Under the pieces are notes generated by a model, which ran no database searches, was not told where the DNA came from, and worked only from the letters and a program-made list of their open reading frames with translations. Of a DNA stretch of 64,000 nt, positions 17,679 to 25,976 are shown piece by piece. This DNA is from G965267335 sp965267335 (GTDB taxonomy: Bacteria > Bacteroidota > Bacteroidia > Cytophagales > JAAEPT01). The stretch is taken from NCBI GenBank assembly GCA_965267335.1, contig OZ253953.1:2418001-2482000 (forward strand), written 5' to 3'. The position numbers were made by a program, and so were the translations under genes. Each line of letters opens with the position of its first letter. The first letter of the stretch is position 1.

Positions 17679-18496
17679 GAGGATATTTTTTTTAACCAAT
17701 AGCTTAATTCACAATATAATTGTGATGGTTTTTTTGCGATTGGTCTGCTTTTGTAAGAACGAGGATAATCTAGTTTTTGTTGACACCTTTGAAGCCAAAG
17801 GTCTTTGTTGAATTTCTTTCTAATTTGATACGGGGCTTTTTTTCTGGGATTCAGTTGAATTAATTTTTCTGCTGAACGGCCAGGAGTTTTATCGTAGCCC
17901 ATGTAATTAATATCACCACTTACCTGGGCAACCTTATGAAAATCATAAAACTTGTCAGAGTAATCCGTTTCAAGAGTTTTAGCGATTAATTTCATTGTAG
18001 ATTTAGGTTCCTTACAGAACTCCTCATATTTCACAGTAGGTATATTCAACGAAGCAATTGTTTCTATGAAGGCATAATACCTTTCGAAAAAATTGGAATC
18101 AAAATTTCGAGACAGGTACATATCAATAGGATCACGAACAATAGCAATAGGATTGACCTCACCAATTCTACTAAGCGTTTGTAAATTGCTTAATCTACTA
18201 TTGGGAACTCCAGATATAAAGTCGTACTCGCTGAAGTCCCGAATTATCAAATCTTTGTTCCGGGTTTTGCAAATTTCGTAGACCTCTGTAATAATTTGTT
18301 CGTAGCTGTTGTTACTATTTACTTCAGTATTGTACCACCTCGATAATTGGTCTGTGATGCTGAGTTTCGGTAAACCACTTCCTTTTGGGTGAACTTCAGA
18401 CAAAACTACAGCTTCCGGCAACATACTACGGAGGCACCGAGTAATTAGGGTAGTACCGGATCGACCAAAACTTGCTATATATTTGATTTTGTTCAC
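17675..18496 (-). CDS. Sulfotransferase
   Basis: 273 residues from GTG 18496. The 5'-phosphosulfate loop is SFGRSGTT (9-16) and the 3'-phosphate-binding segment is IVRDPIDMYLSR (R121, S129), the two PAPS-binding signatures of the sulfotransferase fold. A catalytic-type histidine (VHPKG, H36) lies in the expected region. It transfers sulfate from PAPS to a hydroxyl or amine, in this context probably on a surface glycan or lipid. It points towards the big operon and converges with it. A TATTTTTG promoter box lies 13 nt upstream of the start. Confidence 0.85.
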   Translation of the reverse strand: MNKIKYIASFGRSGTTLITRCLRSMLPEAVVLSEVHPKGSGLPKLSITDQLSRWYNTEVNSNNSYEQIITEVYEICKTRNKDLIIRDFSEYDFISGVPNSRLSNLQTLSRIGEVNPIAIVRDPIDMYLSRNFDSNFFERYYAFIETIASLNIPTVKYEEFCKEPKSTMKLIAKTLETDYSDKFYDFHKVAQVSGDINYMGYDKTPGRSAEKLIQLNPRKKAPYQIRKKFNKDLWLQRCQQKLDYPRSYKSRPIAKKPSQLYCELSYWLKKISS

Positions 18497-18508
18497 GAGC
18501 TAATAATT

Positions 18509-18516
18509 CAAAAATA
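18509..18516 (-). promoter_or_regulatory. -7 element TATTTTTG for the sulfotransferase gene
   Basis: On the minus strand this reads TATTTTTG, an exact TAnnTTTG match, ending 13 nt before the GTG start. The transcript leader would be very short. No clear -33 box is visible. Confidence 0.4.
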
Positions 18517-18551
18517 TTCAATTATTTTGGAACAGGGTAAGCCAAGAATGG

Positions 18552-19478
18552 ATGGGATTAATTTTTGATAGAATTGACCATAAGAATTTTGCCGACATTA
18601 AGTATATACTTAAGTCGGTATATAGTAAGGATTTATCATTGGCATATATCGAAGCTAAATACGATACGTCTCATACTGGTGTCAAATACGTGGCCACCAT
18701 GGCTTATGAAGATGATCAACCCATTGGTCTCTACGGAGCAATCCCCCAGCGTTTTTCATATAAGGGTCAAGAAATTTTATTGGTGCATACTTGTGACTCT
18801 TTCACCATCCCATCACATCAGGGAAAAGGGATTCACAGGAACCTTGCCAAGTTGTCCTATGATATTATGAAACAGGAAGGAGTGAAAGGTGTATATGCAT
18901 TTCACAGTGAGAACACCTATCATAGTTGTAAAAAACTTGACTGGATGGATAAGTATCGTATGGCTCGTTTTCATATTCCAACGGGTGCGATACCACTAAC
19001 CAGAGTTTTCAATAAGCTAGGTTGGAAGAATGTCATAATAAAAAGAGCCAATAAGTATTTAACTCCCTTTCAAATGCAGGATGCCAGTAATCCTCATAAA
19101 GGAAAGTTTGGAGGCTTTCATATTTATGATAACAAGTTCTTTCAATACAAAGAGACCTTCAACAAACATTGGCTGATAGAGGTCGAAGGAACGCAATTCT
19201 ACCTGAAAATTGATGCAGTGGCTCATATTGGTTTTTTCAATGTTATCGATGAATCATTTGAAACGTTTACGAAGGGACTAAAGAAAGTTAAATCACTTTT
19301 GAAGAAAATAGGGGTGAGGGAGCTGTTGTTTCAGGTTGATCCGCTTTCTATTCAGGCCAAGTGGTTGGGAGAGTTGGCTCCGATGCAAAGTTCCTGGATG
19401 GTTGGGTATTTACCATTTACGGATGAAATCGATTTTTCTGATTTCGCTTTCAATTATTGTGATTTTGATACTTACTAG
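18552..19478 (+). CDS. GNAT family N-acetyltransferase
   Basis: 308 residues. The acetyl-CoA-binding motif A is present: HQGKGIHRNLAK (89-100), preceded by the strand CDSFTIP and followed by GVYAFHSEN. About 160 further residues after the ~150-residue GNAT core (KLGWKN, HIYDNKF, LYFQVD-type strands) suggest a second GNAT-like half, as in two-domain acyltransferases. Such enzymes N-acetylate sugars, amino acids or proteins. The neighbouring sulfotransferase and deacetylase make an aminosugar plausible but unproven. Convergent with the deacetylase gene, sharing CTAG. Confidence 0.8.
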   Translation: MGLIFDRIDHKNFADIKYILKSVYSKDLSLAYIEAKYDTSHTGVKYVATMAYEDDQPIGLYGAIPQRFSYKGQEILLVHTCDSFTIPSHQGKGIHRNLAKLSYDIMKQEGVKGVYAFHSENTYHSCKKLDWMDKYRMARFHIPTGAIPLTRVFNKLGWKNVIIKRANKYLTPFQMQDASNPHKGKFGGFHIYDNKFFQYKETFNKHWLIEVEGTQFYLKIDAVAHIGFFNVIDESFETFTKGLKKVKSLLKKIGVRELLFQVDPLSIQAKWLGELAPMQSSWMVGYLPFTDEIDFSDFAFNYCDFDTY

Positions 19479-20470
19479 TAGTACTTACCACGGATTATAC
19501 ACCTGACTTGGTTGTTCCAGCTGCAATGTGGGTTCATACCAATTCGATCTCTAATTCTGGAATCTTCTTTGTCTTCATCAAATAAATAGTTGACCGCTAG
19601 TTGATAGTCATAGCCAATTTTTTCAGCCTCATCGATTAGTTTTCTTGAGTAAGATCCATCAGGATAGGCAAGGCTCTTTATTTCCTTTTGGAGGATACTT
19701 TCCAGGTATTCCTTCGAGCTTGCAAGTTCTTTGATAGCATCTCTTAAATTAATCTCAGCAAGATTATTGTGGAGAAGTCCGTGGCTTCCGATTTCAACAA
19801 AAGGTGACTTGTTTAATTGTCTAAGTTCGTCAGCTCCCATAAGTCTCCAATAGTCATCATATTTTGGATCGCCTTTGAACCCATCGCTAAGTTTTTTGTG
19901 CAACAACTCTTTCAAGGAGTAGTCACTCTTCCTTAGTTCATTTTTTAATTTTTTGCCTGTAACAGAATTTATATAGTCATTCTTTTTTTTGTGTTGATAA
20001 ACCTGGTCATTCAGTTCAAGATCTTGTTGGTAAAGTCTACTAGCTATATCAAGATGGTCTGACCAGAGAATGTCTTTTCCCTCTGAATAGATTGGAGTTG
20101 CAAAAAATGTGACCGGAATCTTATAGGTCTCGATTAACGGTAACACGTATTTGAAATTGTTGAGATAACCATCATCAAAAGTAAGGCACACATTTAGTTT
20201 GTTGCTATCAATTTCACCGGAAAAATACTGCTGAAGGGAGATGACATTGCATTGCTCAGAGAAAAGCTTAATTTGGGTGCCAAGGTATTTTTGCGAAATA
20301 AAACGACTGTTGAAATCAAGACTTCCGGTTTGGTCAATACCATGATAGATAAGACAACGGCTTTTTCCGTTGGCTTGTTTAAGGTTGTTTTTTTGTAATC
20401 CTACTGAGAACAAGAAATCATTCCAGGTATAGGTCAGCTTCCTTTTGACTTTTGTTATGAGTAAGTTCAT
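19475..20470 (-). CDS. Polysaccharide deacetylase (NodB homology domain)
   Basis: 331 residues. The carbohydrate esterase family 4 motifs are visible: LTFDDGYLNN with D99-D100, the metal histidines in SHGLLHNN (H230 and H234), and LAYPDGSYS (about 267-275). A 60-residue insertion separates motifs 1 and 2. No signal peptide is obvious; the first 25 residues are basic with a weak hydrophobic part, so cytoplasmic or membrane-associated action is possible. It removes N- or O-acetyl groups from a sugar. Sits between the two operons of the glycan region. Confidence 0.85.
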   Translation of the reverse strand: MNLLITKVKRKLTYTWNDFLFSVGLQKNNLKQANGKSRCLIYHGIDQTGSLDFNSRFISQKYLGTQIKLFSEQCNVISLQQYFSGEIDSNKLNVCLTFDDGYLNNFKYVLPLIETYKIPVTFFATPIYSEGKDILWSDHLDIASRLYQQDLELNDQVYQHKKKNDYINSVTGKKLKNELRKSDYSLKELLHKKLSDGFKGDPKYDDYWRLMGADELRQLNKSPFVEIGSHGLLHNNLAEINLRDAIKELASSKEYLESILQKEIKSLAYPDGSYSRKLIDEAEKIGYDYQLAVNYLFDEDKEDSRIRDRIGMNPHCSWNNQVRCIIRGKYY

Positions 20471-20539
20471 TAGTAATCTAATTTAGAACTAATTGGGGAA
20501 ATGTGAATTATCAGACTTTCTCAGAGGCTGAAAATATCT

Positions 20540-20547
20540 TAAATTTG
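20540..20547 (+). promoter_or_regulatory. -7 element TAAATTTG upstream of the third radical SAM gene
   Basis: Exact TAnnTTTG match ending 17 nt before the TTG start at 20565. It probably drives the 20565-24575 operon. The -33 box is not clear. Confidence 0.45.
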
Positions 20548-20564
20548 TCTATTCCAGATAACTA

Positions 20565-22085
20565 TTGAACTCAACCACATCAAATAAAATTATTCTCTTT
20601 AATCCCAGGGCTGCTACCTATGGTTATCGAATCCCTAATTCGATTTTGCAGATAGCAGCGAGCATTGAAGGTAAATATGACTACGTTTTGGTCGATGGCA
20701 ATCGCGAGGAGGATCCTTGGAAAACTATCAGTAATTACCTTGATTCCGGTGAATTCAAATACTTTGGGAGTACAGTTATGCCAGGTCCGCAGCTGCAACA
20801 GGCTATTCCATATACACTAAAAATCAAAGAAAAATATCCGCAGATTACCATTATTTGGGGAGGGTACTTTGCTTCTAATCAATATCAATCGATCCTAAAC
20901 TCCGATGCTGTTGACTTTATTGTGGATGGACCAGGTGATGTTGCATTTCCCGAGTTGCTCAATGCTTTGGAGAATGGGGGGCGGACACTTCAAATTAAAA
21001 ATCTCATTTACAAAAGCGAAGGTGAGATAATAAAGACAGCAAAAGAAACTCTACTTGATCAAGACAGTCTTCCGCAGTTACCCTATACCAAATTGGAGGA
21101 GTTTTATTCAATAAAAGGCTACCTGAAGAAAACACATCTTGGAAAGAAAACGGCCGCATATCATTCCAGTATGGGCTGCCCTTTTACCTGTTCATTTTGT
21201 GCCGTTGTACCAATCTATAAGGCTCGATGGAAGGGGAAATCAGCTCAGAACATATTTGCAGATGTAAAGTATTTAAAAGAACAGCACGGAGCTGATTCCA
21301 TTGAATTTCACGACAATAACTTCTTTGTTTCTGAAAAAAGAACCGCAGAGTTTTCCGAACTGATGCTCGGTGAGAATATGAATTGGTGGGGAGAAGGTAG
21401 AATAGATACCATTGATAAATACTCTGATGAGACCTTAAAACTAATGCGAGAAGCTGGTTGCACGATGATATTTCTTGGTGCTGAAACAGGTAATGATGAT
21501 ATACTCGCTCAAATGGATAAGGGGGGCACTCAGTCAGGCGAGCAAATTAAAAGGTTTGCCGCCCGGATGAAGGAGTTCGATATCATACCAGAATACTCTT
21601 TCGTTCTTGGGCTACCGGGTGATTCCAGAAAGCAGGTCATGAAGAGTATCAATGAAGAAATAAAATTCATTAAAGAGGTTAAGCAGATTAATCCCAACAC
21701 AGAGATTATTATCTATTTGTATAGTCCGGTTCCTACCGAAGGCTCTGAGCTTTTTGAACAAGTGAAAGCTGCCGGATTTCAGTTTCCGGAAACATTAAGC
21801 GATTGGCTAAATCCTGAGTGGGAAAAATTTGACCTTAGAAAAAATCCCCTGACCCCATGGCTTACTCCGGCCATGGTCGATAAAATAAAGAACTTTGAAA
21901 CAGTACTCAACGGCTATTTCCCAACGCTAACCGATAGTAAGCTCTCTGGATTTCAACGTGGTACGATGAAGGTGTTGTCGGGAATCAGATATAAACTAAA
22001 TATTTACAAATATCCATATGAGATAAAAGCGGCTCAAAAGTATTGGTTAAAGTATAGGCAACCGGAAATAGAAGGCTTTAGTTAG
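20565..22085 (+). CDS. B12-binding-domain radical SAM enzyme (third copy)
   Basis: 506 residues. A stop at 20559-20561 limits the start; no in-frame ATG comes before the cobalamin domain, so TTG 20565 is used. The N-terminal domain (LFNPRAATYGYRIPNS, STVMPGP, IIWGGYF) is cobalamin-binding-like, and the radical SAM motif is C205-PFT-C209-SF-C212. Later segments are IEFHDNNFF and FLGAETGND. It differs in detail from the enzymes encoded at 8793 and 11019, being longer and opening with NPRAATYGYRIP rather than the PYPPL form, so it probably acts on a different substrate. It leads a four-gene operon; the next gene starts 1 nt after its stop. Confidence 0.88.
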   Translation: MNSTTSNKIILFNPRAATYGYRIPNSILQIAASIEGKYDYVLVDGNREEDPWKTISNYLDSGEFKYFGSTVMPGPQLQQAIPYTLKIKEKYPQITIIWGGYFASNQYQSILNSDAVDFIVDGPGDVAFPELLNALENGGRTLQIKNLIYKSEGEIIKTAKETLLDQDSLPQLPYTKLEEFYSIKGYLKKTHLGKKTAAYHSSMGCPFTCSFCAVVPIYKARWKGKSAQNIFADVKYLKEQHGADSIEFHDNNFFVSEKRTAEFSELMLGENMNWWGEGRIDTIDKYSDETLKLMREAGCTMIFLGAETGNDDILAQMDKGGTQSGEQIKRFAARMKEFDIIPEYSFVLGLPGDSRKQVMKSINEEIKFIKEVKQINPNTEIIIYLYSPVPTEGSELFEQVKAAGFQFPETLSDWLNPEWEKFDLRKNPLTPWLTPAMVDKIKNFETVLNGYFPTLTDSKLSGFQRGTMKVLSGIRYKLNIYKYPYEIKAAQKYWLKYRQPEIEGFS

Positions 22086-22086
22086 C

Positions 22087-22752
22087 ATGAATCTTTACAA
22101 AAAACTGCAGTCAATTTTTTATAAGCCCTGGGCAACCCACTATCTAAAAAAAGACAGAACATATCATTGGGACGGACTTTCTCTTTTGGTAAAGAAGGGT
22201 GTGTTTCATCCGCGTTTTTTCTATAGCAGTAAGTACTTTGCCAGGTTTATCAAATCACAGGATTTATTAGGGAAGAGTTTTTTAGACATTGGTTCCGGAA
22301 GTGGTATTTTGGGAATGGTAGCCGCGAGAAGTGGTGCAAATGTAACCTCTATTGATATTTCCAAGGCTGCTGTAGAGAACACTGAAATGAATTTTGAAAA
22401 GAATGGACTAGAGGGACAGTTTCTTCAGTCTGATTTGTTTGATTCTTTACCAAAAAAAGTATTTGATGTTGTGGTTATCAACCCCCCGTATTATCCTAAA
22501 AACATAAGAACTGAAAGTGAGTATGCCTGGCATTGTGGAGAAAATCATGAGTATTTTGAACGCTTATTTAAGGGATTGGCTGTATACACCGAAGATAAAA
22601 CATGTATTTATATGATACTGAGTACGGAATGTGATTTGAATCGTATTGAGGAACTGGCGAAAAAATCGTCATGGAAGCTGATTAAAATTGATCAAAACCG
22701 TATTAATTTGGAGTGGAATTATATTTTTCAAGTCAAAAGGGATGGGGCATAA
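22087..22752 (+). CDS. Class I methyltransferase with NPPY motif
   Basis: 221 residues. Motif I is FLDIGSGSGILG at 65-76; the catalytic-type motif N132-P-P-Y135 is that of N-methyltransferases acting on amide or amine nitrogen (PrmC, RsmC and TrmN types). The family context (HPRFFYSSKYFARFI before motif I) resembles the PrmC/RsmC group. It could methylate an aminosugar nitrogen or, alternatively, be an RNA or protein methylase that merely sits here. It lies 1 nt after the radical SAM gene and overlaps the next gene by 11 bp. Confidence 0.8.
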   Translation: MNLYKKLQSIFYKPWATHYLKKDRTYHWDGLSLLVKKGVFHPRFFYSSKYFARFIKSQDLLGKSFLDIGSGSGILGMVAARSGANVTSIDISKAAVENTEMNFEKNGLEGQFLQSDLFDSLPKKVFDVVVINPPYYPKNIRTESEYAWHCGENHEYFERLFKGLAVYTEDKTCIYMILSTECDLNRIEELAKKSSWKLIKIDQNRINLEWNYIFQVKRDGA

Positions 22753-23824
22753 CATCAGAATAAAGCGACACGTCTTAGAATTCAACTTTGAGGCCGGTAC
22801 AAGCAGAGGAGTACTTAATGAACATCAGGCCTGGTTTATCCTTATTGAAAGGGACGGTGTGACGGGAATCGGTGAGGCCAGCCCATTGAAAGGATTGAGC
22901 ATAGACGATGTACCACACTTTGAAGTGAAGTTGCAAGAAGTAATTGGCATCGTATCCAGTATGGGGCCACTCACATCCAGAGAAGCAATTAACGAACTTA
23001 TACTCAATCTGGGCCTTGAAGATTATCCGGCAATTGCTTTCGGGTTAGAGACAGCTTTGCTTGATCTGATGAATGGAGGCCGAAGGGTGATCGTGGAAAA
23101 TGACTTTTCCCGTGGAATGCATGGAATTCCGATCAATGGATTGATTTGGATGGGAGAGAAGATGGTAATGCTCCAAAGGGCCAGTGAGAAATTGACTGAA
23201 AACTTCAACTGCCTGAAAATGAAAGTTGGAGCTCTCAGTTTTGAGACCGAGTGTGAGGTTCTTGAACACCTTCGTGAACGTGAAGGGCCGGATAAACTCA
23301 CGCTACGCGTGGATGCCAATGGAGCTTTTACTAAGGAAGATGTCTTTGATAAACTAGAGATGCTTTCTCATTATAATTTACATTCCATAGAGCAACCGGT
23401 TGCTAAGGGACAAAAAGAATTAATGAAGGAAGTTTGTGCAAGAGGTAAAGTTCCGGTTGCTTTAGATGAAGAACTAATTGGTGTAAATGGATTTGAGCAA
23501 AAACGGCAACTGCTACAAGAGATAAAACCAAAATTCATTGTTCTGAAGCCTACGTTGCTGGGAGGATTGCAAGCGTGTAGAGAATGGATACATGCGGCTA
23601 ACTCTTTTGAAATAGGTTGGTGGATTACCTCTGCTCTTGAGTCTAACATAGGTCTCAATGCGATTGCACAATTCACTTATTCAAGAAATATTCAAACCCA
23701 TCAAGGTTTAGGTACCGGACAATTATATTCCAACAATATTGAAAGTCCACTTAAGATTGAGAATGGTTATATTGTGTACGACAATAAAAAGTCCTGGAAC
23801 CTGGACCAACTACTGAACGATTAA
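22742..23824 (+). CDS. menC: Enolase-superfamily o-succinylbenzoate synthase
   Basis: 360 residues from ATG 22742. MenC dehydrates SHCHC to o-succinylbenzoate in menaquinone synthesis. All catalytic positions of the muconate lactonising subgroup are present: K159-x-K161 (CLKMKVG), D191 (RVDANG), E217 (SIEQP), D242 (LDEE) and K269 (LKPTLLGG). The end SALESNIGLNAIAQF and GLGTGQLYSNN are typical of Bacteroidota MenC proteins. An alternative is a dipeptide epimerase, which would suit the D,D-carboxypeptidase next door, but the DxD end typical of that group is not seen. The rest of the men pathway is not in the window. The start lies within the upstream methyltransferase gene. Confidence 0.8.
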   Translation: MGHNIRIKRHVLEFNFEAGTSRGVLNEHQAWFILIERDGVTGIGEASPLKGLSIDDVPHFEVKLQEVIGIVSSMGPLTSREAINELILNLGLEDYPAIAFGLETALLDLMNGGRRVIVENDFSRGMHGIPINGLIWMGEKMVMLQRASEKLTENFNCLKMKVGALSFETECEVLEHLREREGPDKLTLRVDANGAFTKEDVFDKLEMLSHYNLHSIEQPVAKGQKELMKEVCARGKVPVALDEELIGVNGFEQKRQLLQEIKPKFIVLKPTLLGGLQACREWIHAANSFEIGWWITSALESNIGLNAIAQFTYSRNIQTHQGLGTGQLYSNNIESPLKIENGYIVYDNKKSWNLDQLLND

Positions 23825-23825
23825 T

Positions 23826-24575
23826 ATGGAGCGAAGAAAGTTTATCTCTATTGCCGGTAAAACTATCGTGCTGACAAGTGCGCTACCCTCAACAGCTTTC
23901 GCGGGTGATGCCCCTAAATTGGACAGCTTTACCATAGAAGAAATTTTGGGTAAGGAGGAGGCTGAGATGATTGGGAATGGTTACAAGCTCAGAAAGGACG
24001 CAGCAAATGCCTTTGAGAAAATGAAAGCAGCTGCGGCCGGGGAAGGAATTCAGATACATAGTCAGTCTAGCTACAGAAGTTTCAGCCACCAAAAAAGAAT
24101 TTGGGATGGCAAATATGCTCGCTTTACCGGCCGTGGTATGACAGCTCTTGAGGCTGTTAAAAAAATAATTGAGTATTCGACAATTCCCGGAACCTCCCGT
24201 CATCACTGGGGGACCGACCTTGATATTATTGACAAATCCAAGCCTGTCCCAAACGACCCTTTGAGTGCGACCCATTTTAGAAAAGGCGGGTTATACGAGA
24301 AAATGCATTTCTGGCTTGAAGAAAATGCAAAGTCCTTTGGCTTTCAATTGGTTTACACCAATGTGGAAGGGCGGAAGGGGTTTAAATACGAGCCCTGGCA
24401 TTTTAGCTATTCCGAGCTATCAATTCCAATTATGAAATGTTATATGGAGCTTGATTTTGATGAGCTTCTGAAATCATTGAATATTAATGGGAGTGAGCAC
24501 TTTACCGAGGAGTTTATTGACCAATACTGGCGAGAGAATATGATGGATATAAATCCGGAGTTGGTACCAAAGTAG
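23826..24575 (+). CDS. VanY-type D-alanyl-D-alanine carboxypeptidase (M15)
   Basis: 249 residues. The N-terminus has a twin-arginine-like start (ERRKFISIAGK) and a hydrophobic stretch ending STAFAGD, consistent with export. The zinc site is complete: S124-x-H126-xx-G129 ... D133 (form SxHxxGxxxD) and E189-PW-H192. These enzymes trim the terminal D-Ala of peptidoglycan peptides. It lies 1 nt after menC. A hairpin with a T-rich tail follows. Its role in the glycan region is unclear; it might be unrelated cell-wall maintenance. Confidence 0.85.
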   Translation: MERRKFISIAGKTIVLTSALPSTAFAGDAPKLDSFTIEEILGKEEAEMIGNGYKLRKDAANAFEKMKAAAAGEGIQIHSQSSYRSFSHQKRIWDGKYARFTGRGMTALEAVKKIIEYSTIPGTSRHHWGTDLDIIDKSKPVPNDPLSATHFRKGGLYEKMHFWLEENAKSFGFQLVYTNVEGRKGFKYEPWHFSYSELSIPIMKCYMELDFDELLKSLNINGSEHFTEEFIDQYWRENMMDINPELVPK

Positions 24576-24622
24576 GCACAGTCTTTACTGGTCTTGTTGC
24601 ATGCGTAAATCTAAGCCAAAAT

Positions 24623-24663
24623 TACCCCATAGAAGGGTGTTCCTTCGTTTAGGGTATATTTTT
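24623..24663 (+). terminator. Possible terminator hairpin
   Basis: Outer stem TACCC/GGGTA (24623-24627, 24652-24656) and inner stem GAAGG/CCTTC (24632-24636, 24642-24646) around a 5-nt loop, followed by TATATTTTTAA. The internal loop weakens it, but its place between the M15 gene and the convergent toxin gene fits transcription termination. Confidence 0.45.
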
Positions 24664-24704
24664 AAGGAATCAAGAAGAAGTGTTAAGAGGCTTCATTCCT
24701 CAAA

Positions 24705-24986
24705 CTAATAATTGTGATCTGTTCTGTTTTGAACAAAAGTAACTAGCTCTATTGTCGAGGTATCAAGGACTTTGTAAATCAATGAAACGTTGGGATGAAT
24801 AATACACTTTCTTAGTTTATTTTGCTTGGAGGAAATGCCGATAAGGGAGTTTTGCTTCAAGTGATCCAAAAGTTGATTGGTCCTTTCTTCAAAACCTTCT
24901 GCAATGTTGATGGGCCAATTTTCTATAAGATAATCAATAGTCTCATCGTAAGTACTAAAAGCCCGTTCGGACCATATTATTTTCAT
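24705..24986 (-). CDS. ParE/RelE-type toxin
   Basis: 93 residues of the RelE/ParE toxin fold: IIWSERAFSTYDETIDYLIENWP at the start, LRKCIIHPNVSLIYKV in the middle, and LVTFVQNRTDHNY at the end, the common C-terminal form. RelE relatives cleave mRNA at the ribosome and ParE relatives poison gyrase; motif alone does not tell them apart. It follows the antitoxin gene by 2 nt on the same strand, the usual type II order. Confidence 0.85.
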   Translation of the reverse strand: MKIIWSERAFSTYDETIDYLIENWPINIAEGFEERTNQLLDHLKQNSLIGISSKQNKLRKCIIHPNVSLIYKVLDTSTIELVTFVQNRTDHNY

Positions 24987-24988
24987 CT

Positions 24989-25237
24989 CTACTTTGCGGC
25001 TTCAATCTTTTGACGTATGCTTCTGCGAACATCTTCATCGGAATGTACACGGCCAGCTTCTAAGTCATCTAATCCTCTTTGAACAGAAGATTTGTCTTCT
25101 TCTGTCATCTCATCCCACCAATCAGAAGATTCCTTCCTTAACGAAGAAACGTACTCTTTTACTTTGGACAAAATAGTAATGTCATTAGTCTCCACAATGA
25201 ATTTATGTAGGTCATTTTTGAGCTCGGAAGTATTCAT
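24989..25237 (-). CDS. Type II antitoxin
   Basis: 82 residues. The middle and end (DWWDEMTEEDKSSVQRGLDDLEAGRVHSDEDV, broken here into WWDEMTEEDKSSVQRGLDD and LEAGRVHS) match the antitoxins that pair with RelE/ParE toxins in many Bacteroidota. The N-terminal half is helical and likely binds DNA and represses the operon. It precedes the toxin by 2 nt. Confidence 0.8.
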   Translation of the reverse strand: MNTSELKNDLHKFIVETNDITILSKVKEYVSSLRKESSDWWDEMTEEDKSSVQRGLDDLEAGRVHSDEDVRRSIRQKIEAAK

Positions 25238-25280
25238 AGGTAGCTATTGTAAAAGCATTTATGTAAATATAACGAAAAAA

Positions 25281-25348
25281 CAGGTGTATATAGTTTCATT
25301 AGACTCCATACTGAGCGAGGGTATTTGTTTTCTCCACCAGTACACCTG
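25281..25348. repeat. Inverted repeat upstream of the toxin-antitoxin operon
   Basis: CAGGTGTA at 25281-25288 and TACACCTG at 25341-25348 form a perfect 8-bp inverted repeat 52 nt apart, beginning about 44 nt upstream of the antitoxin start. It may be an operator or nothing; the sequence between is otherwise unremarkable. Confidence 0.35.
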
Positions 25349-25391
25349 ATTCAAACATCCCTCTTTTTTGAAGTAATAGTCGCTTAAACAA

Positions 25392-25976
25392 CTAAATCAT
25401 TCCCCTCATCACTTTACTCCATACCGAGTACCCCAGCTCATTCATATGGAGTCCATCCTCAATAAACAATTCTTCCTTTACCACTTTTCGTTCGTCAAGC
25501 ATGGGCTCAAAAATATCGATGTACTTACATTTTGAATCCGAAGAGATAAAGCTCTTGATTCTCTGATTCGTTTCTCTGATTTTGTCAACAGAACTCCAGC
25601 GTTCAGGGCTTGGTTTGATCGATACATATGTCAATGGAATGTCACCTAGTTGTTCCCTGATCTTACCGTAGAGTTGAACAAACGAATTATAGATTTCTTC
25701 CGGTGAACGGCCATTGCCTATGTCATTATCCCCTGCATATATAACAATTTTTGACGGGGCGTAGGGAAGCACAATTCTTTCAAAGTAATACTGGCACGCT
25801 TCCATTGTGGAGCCACCAAACGCCAGATTGATAATCTGATCATCATTGAGATCCTGATTAACAGTCTCCCATAGTCTAAATGAAGAGGATCCGTAGAACA
25901 CGGTTTGACCTTTTACTATATCACGGCCCATTAACTTCTCTTCCAGTTCTAATACTAACGCTTCGTAATCTTCCAT
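25392..25976 (-). CDS. SGNH/GDSL hydrolase
   Basis: 194 residues. SGNH blocks are visible: FYGSSSF (block I serine region), NLAFGGST (block II), YAGDNDIG (block III) and DGLHMNELGY (block V Asp-x-x-His). These are esterases or lipases acting on acyl groups. There is no signal peptide, so it works in the cytoplasm. Its ATG starts immediately after the stop of the acyltransferase gene on the same strand, so the two are co-transcribed. A lysophospholipase role in acyl turnover is inferred. Confidence 0.85.
   Translation of the reverse strand: MEDYEALVLELEEKLMGRDIVKGQTVFYGSSSFRLWETVNQDLNDDQIINLAFGGSTMEACQYYFERIVLPYAPSKIVIYAGDNDIGNGRSPEEIYNSFVQLYGKIREQLGDIPLTYVSIKPSPERWSSVDKIRETNQRIKSFISSDSKCKYIDIFEPMLDERKVVKEELFIEDGLHMNELGYSVWSKVMRGMI

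Noticed and set aside
22688..22741. Longer start of the MenC-like protein
   Set aside because: It would add 18 residues lying in the methyltransferase gene and beginning with a poor start; the ATG at 22742 fits the family length.
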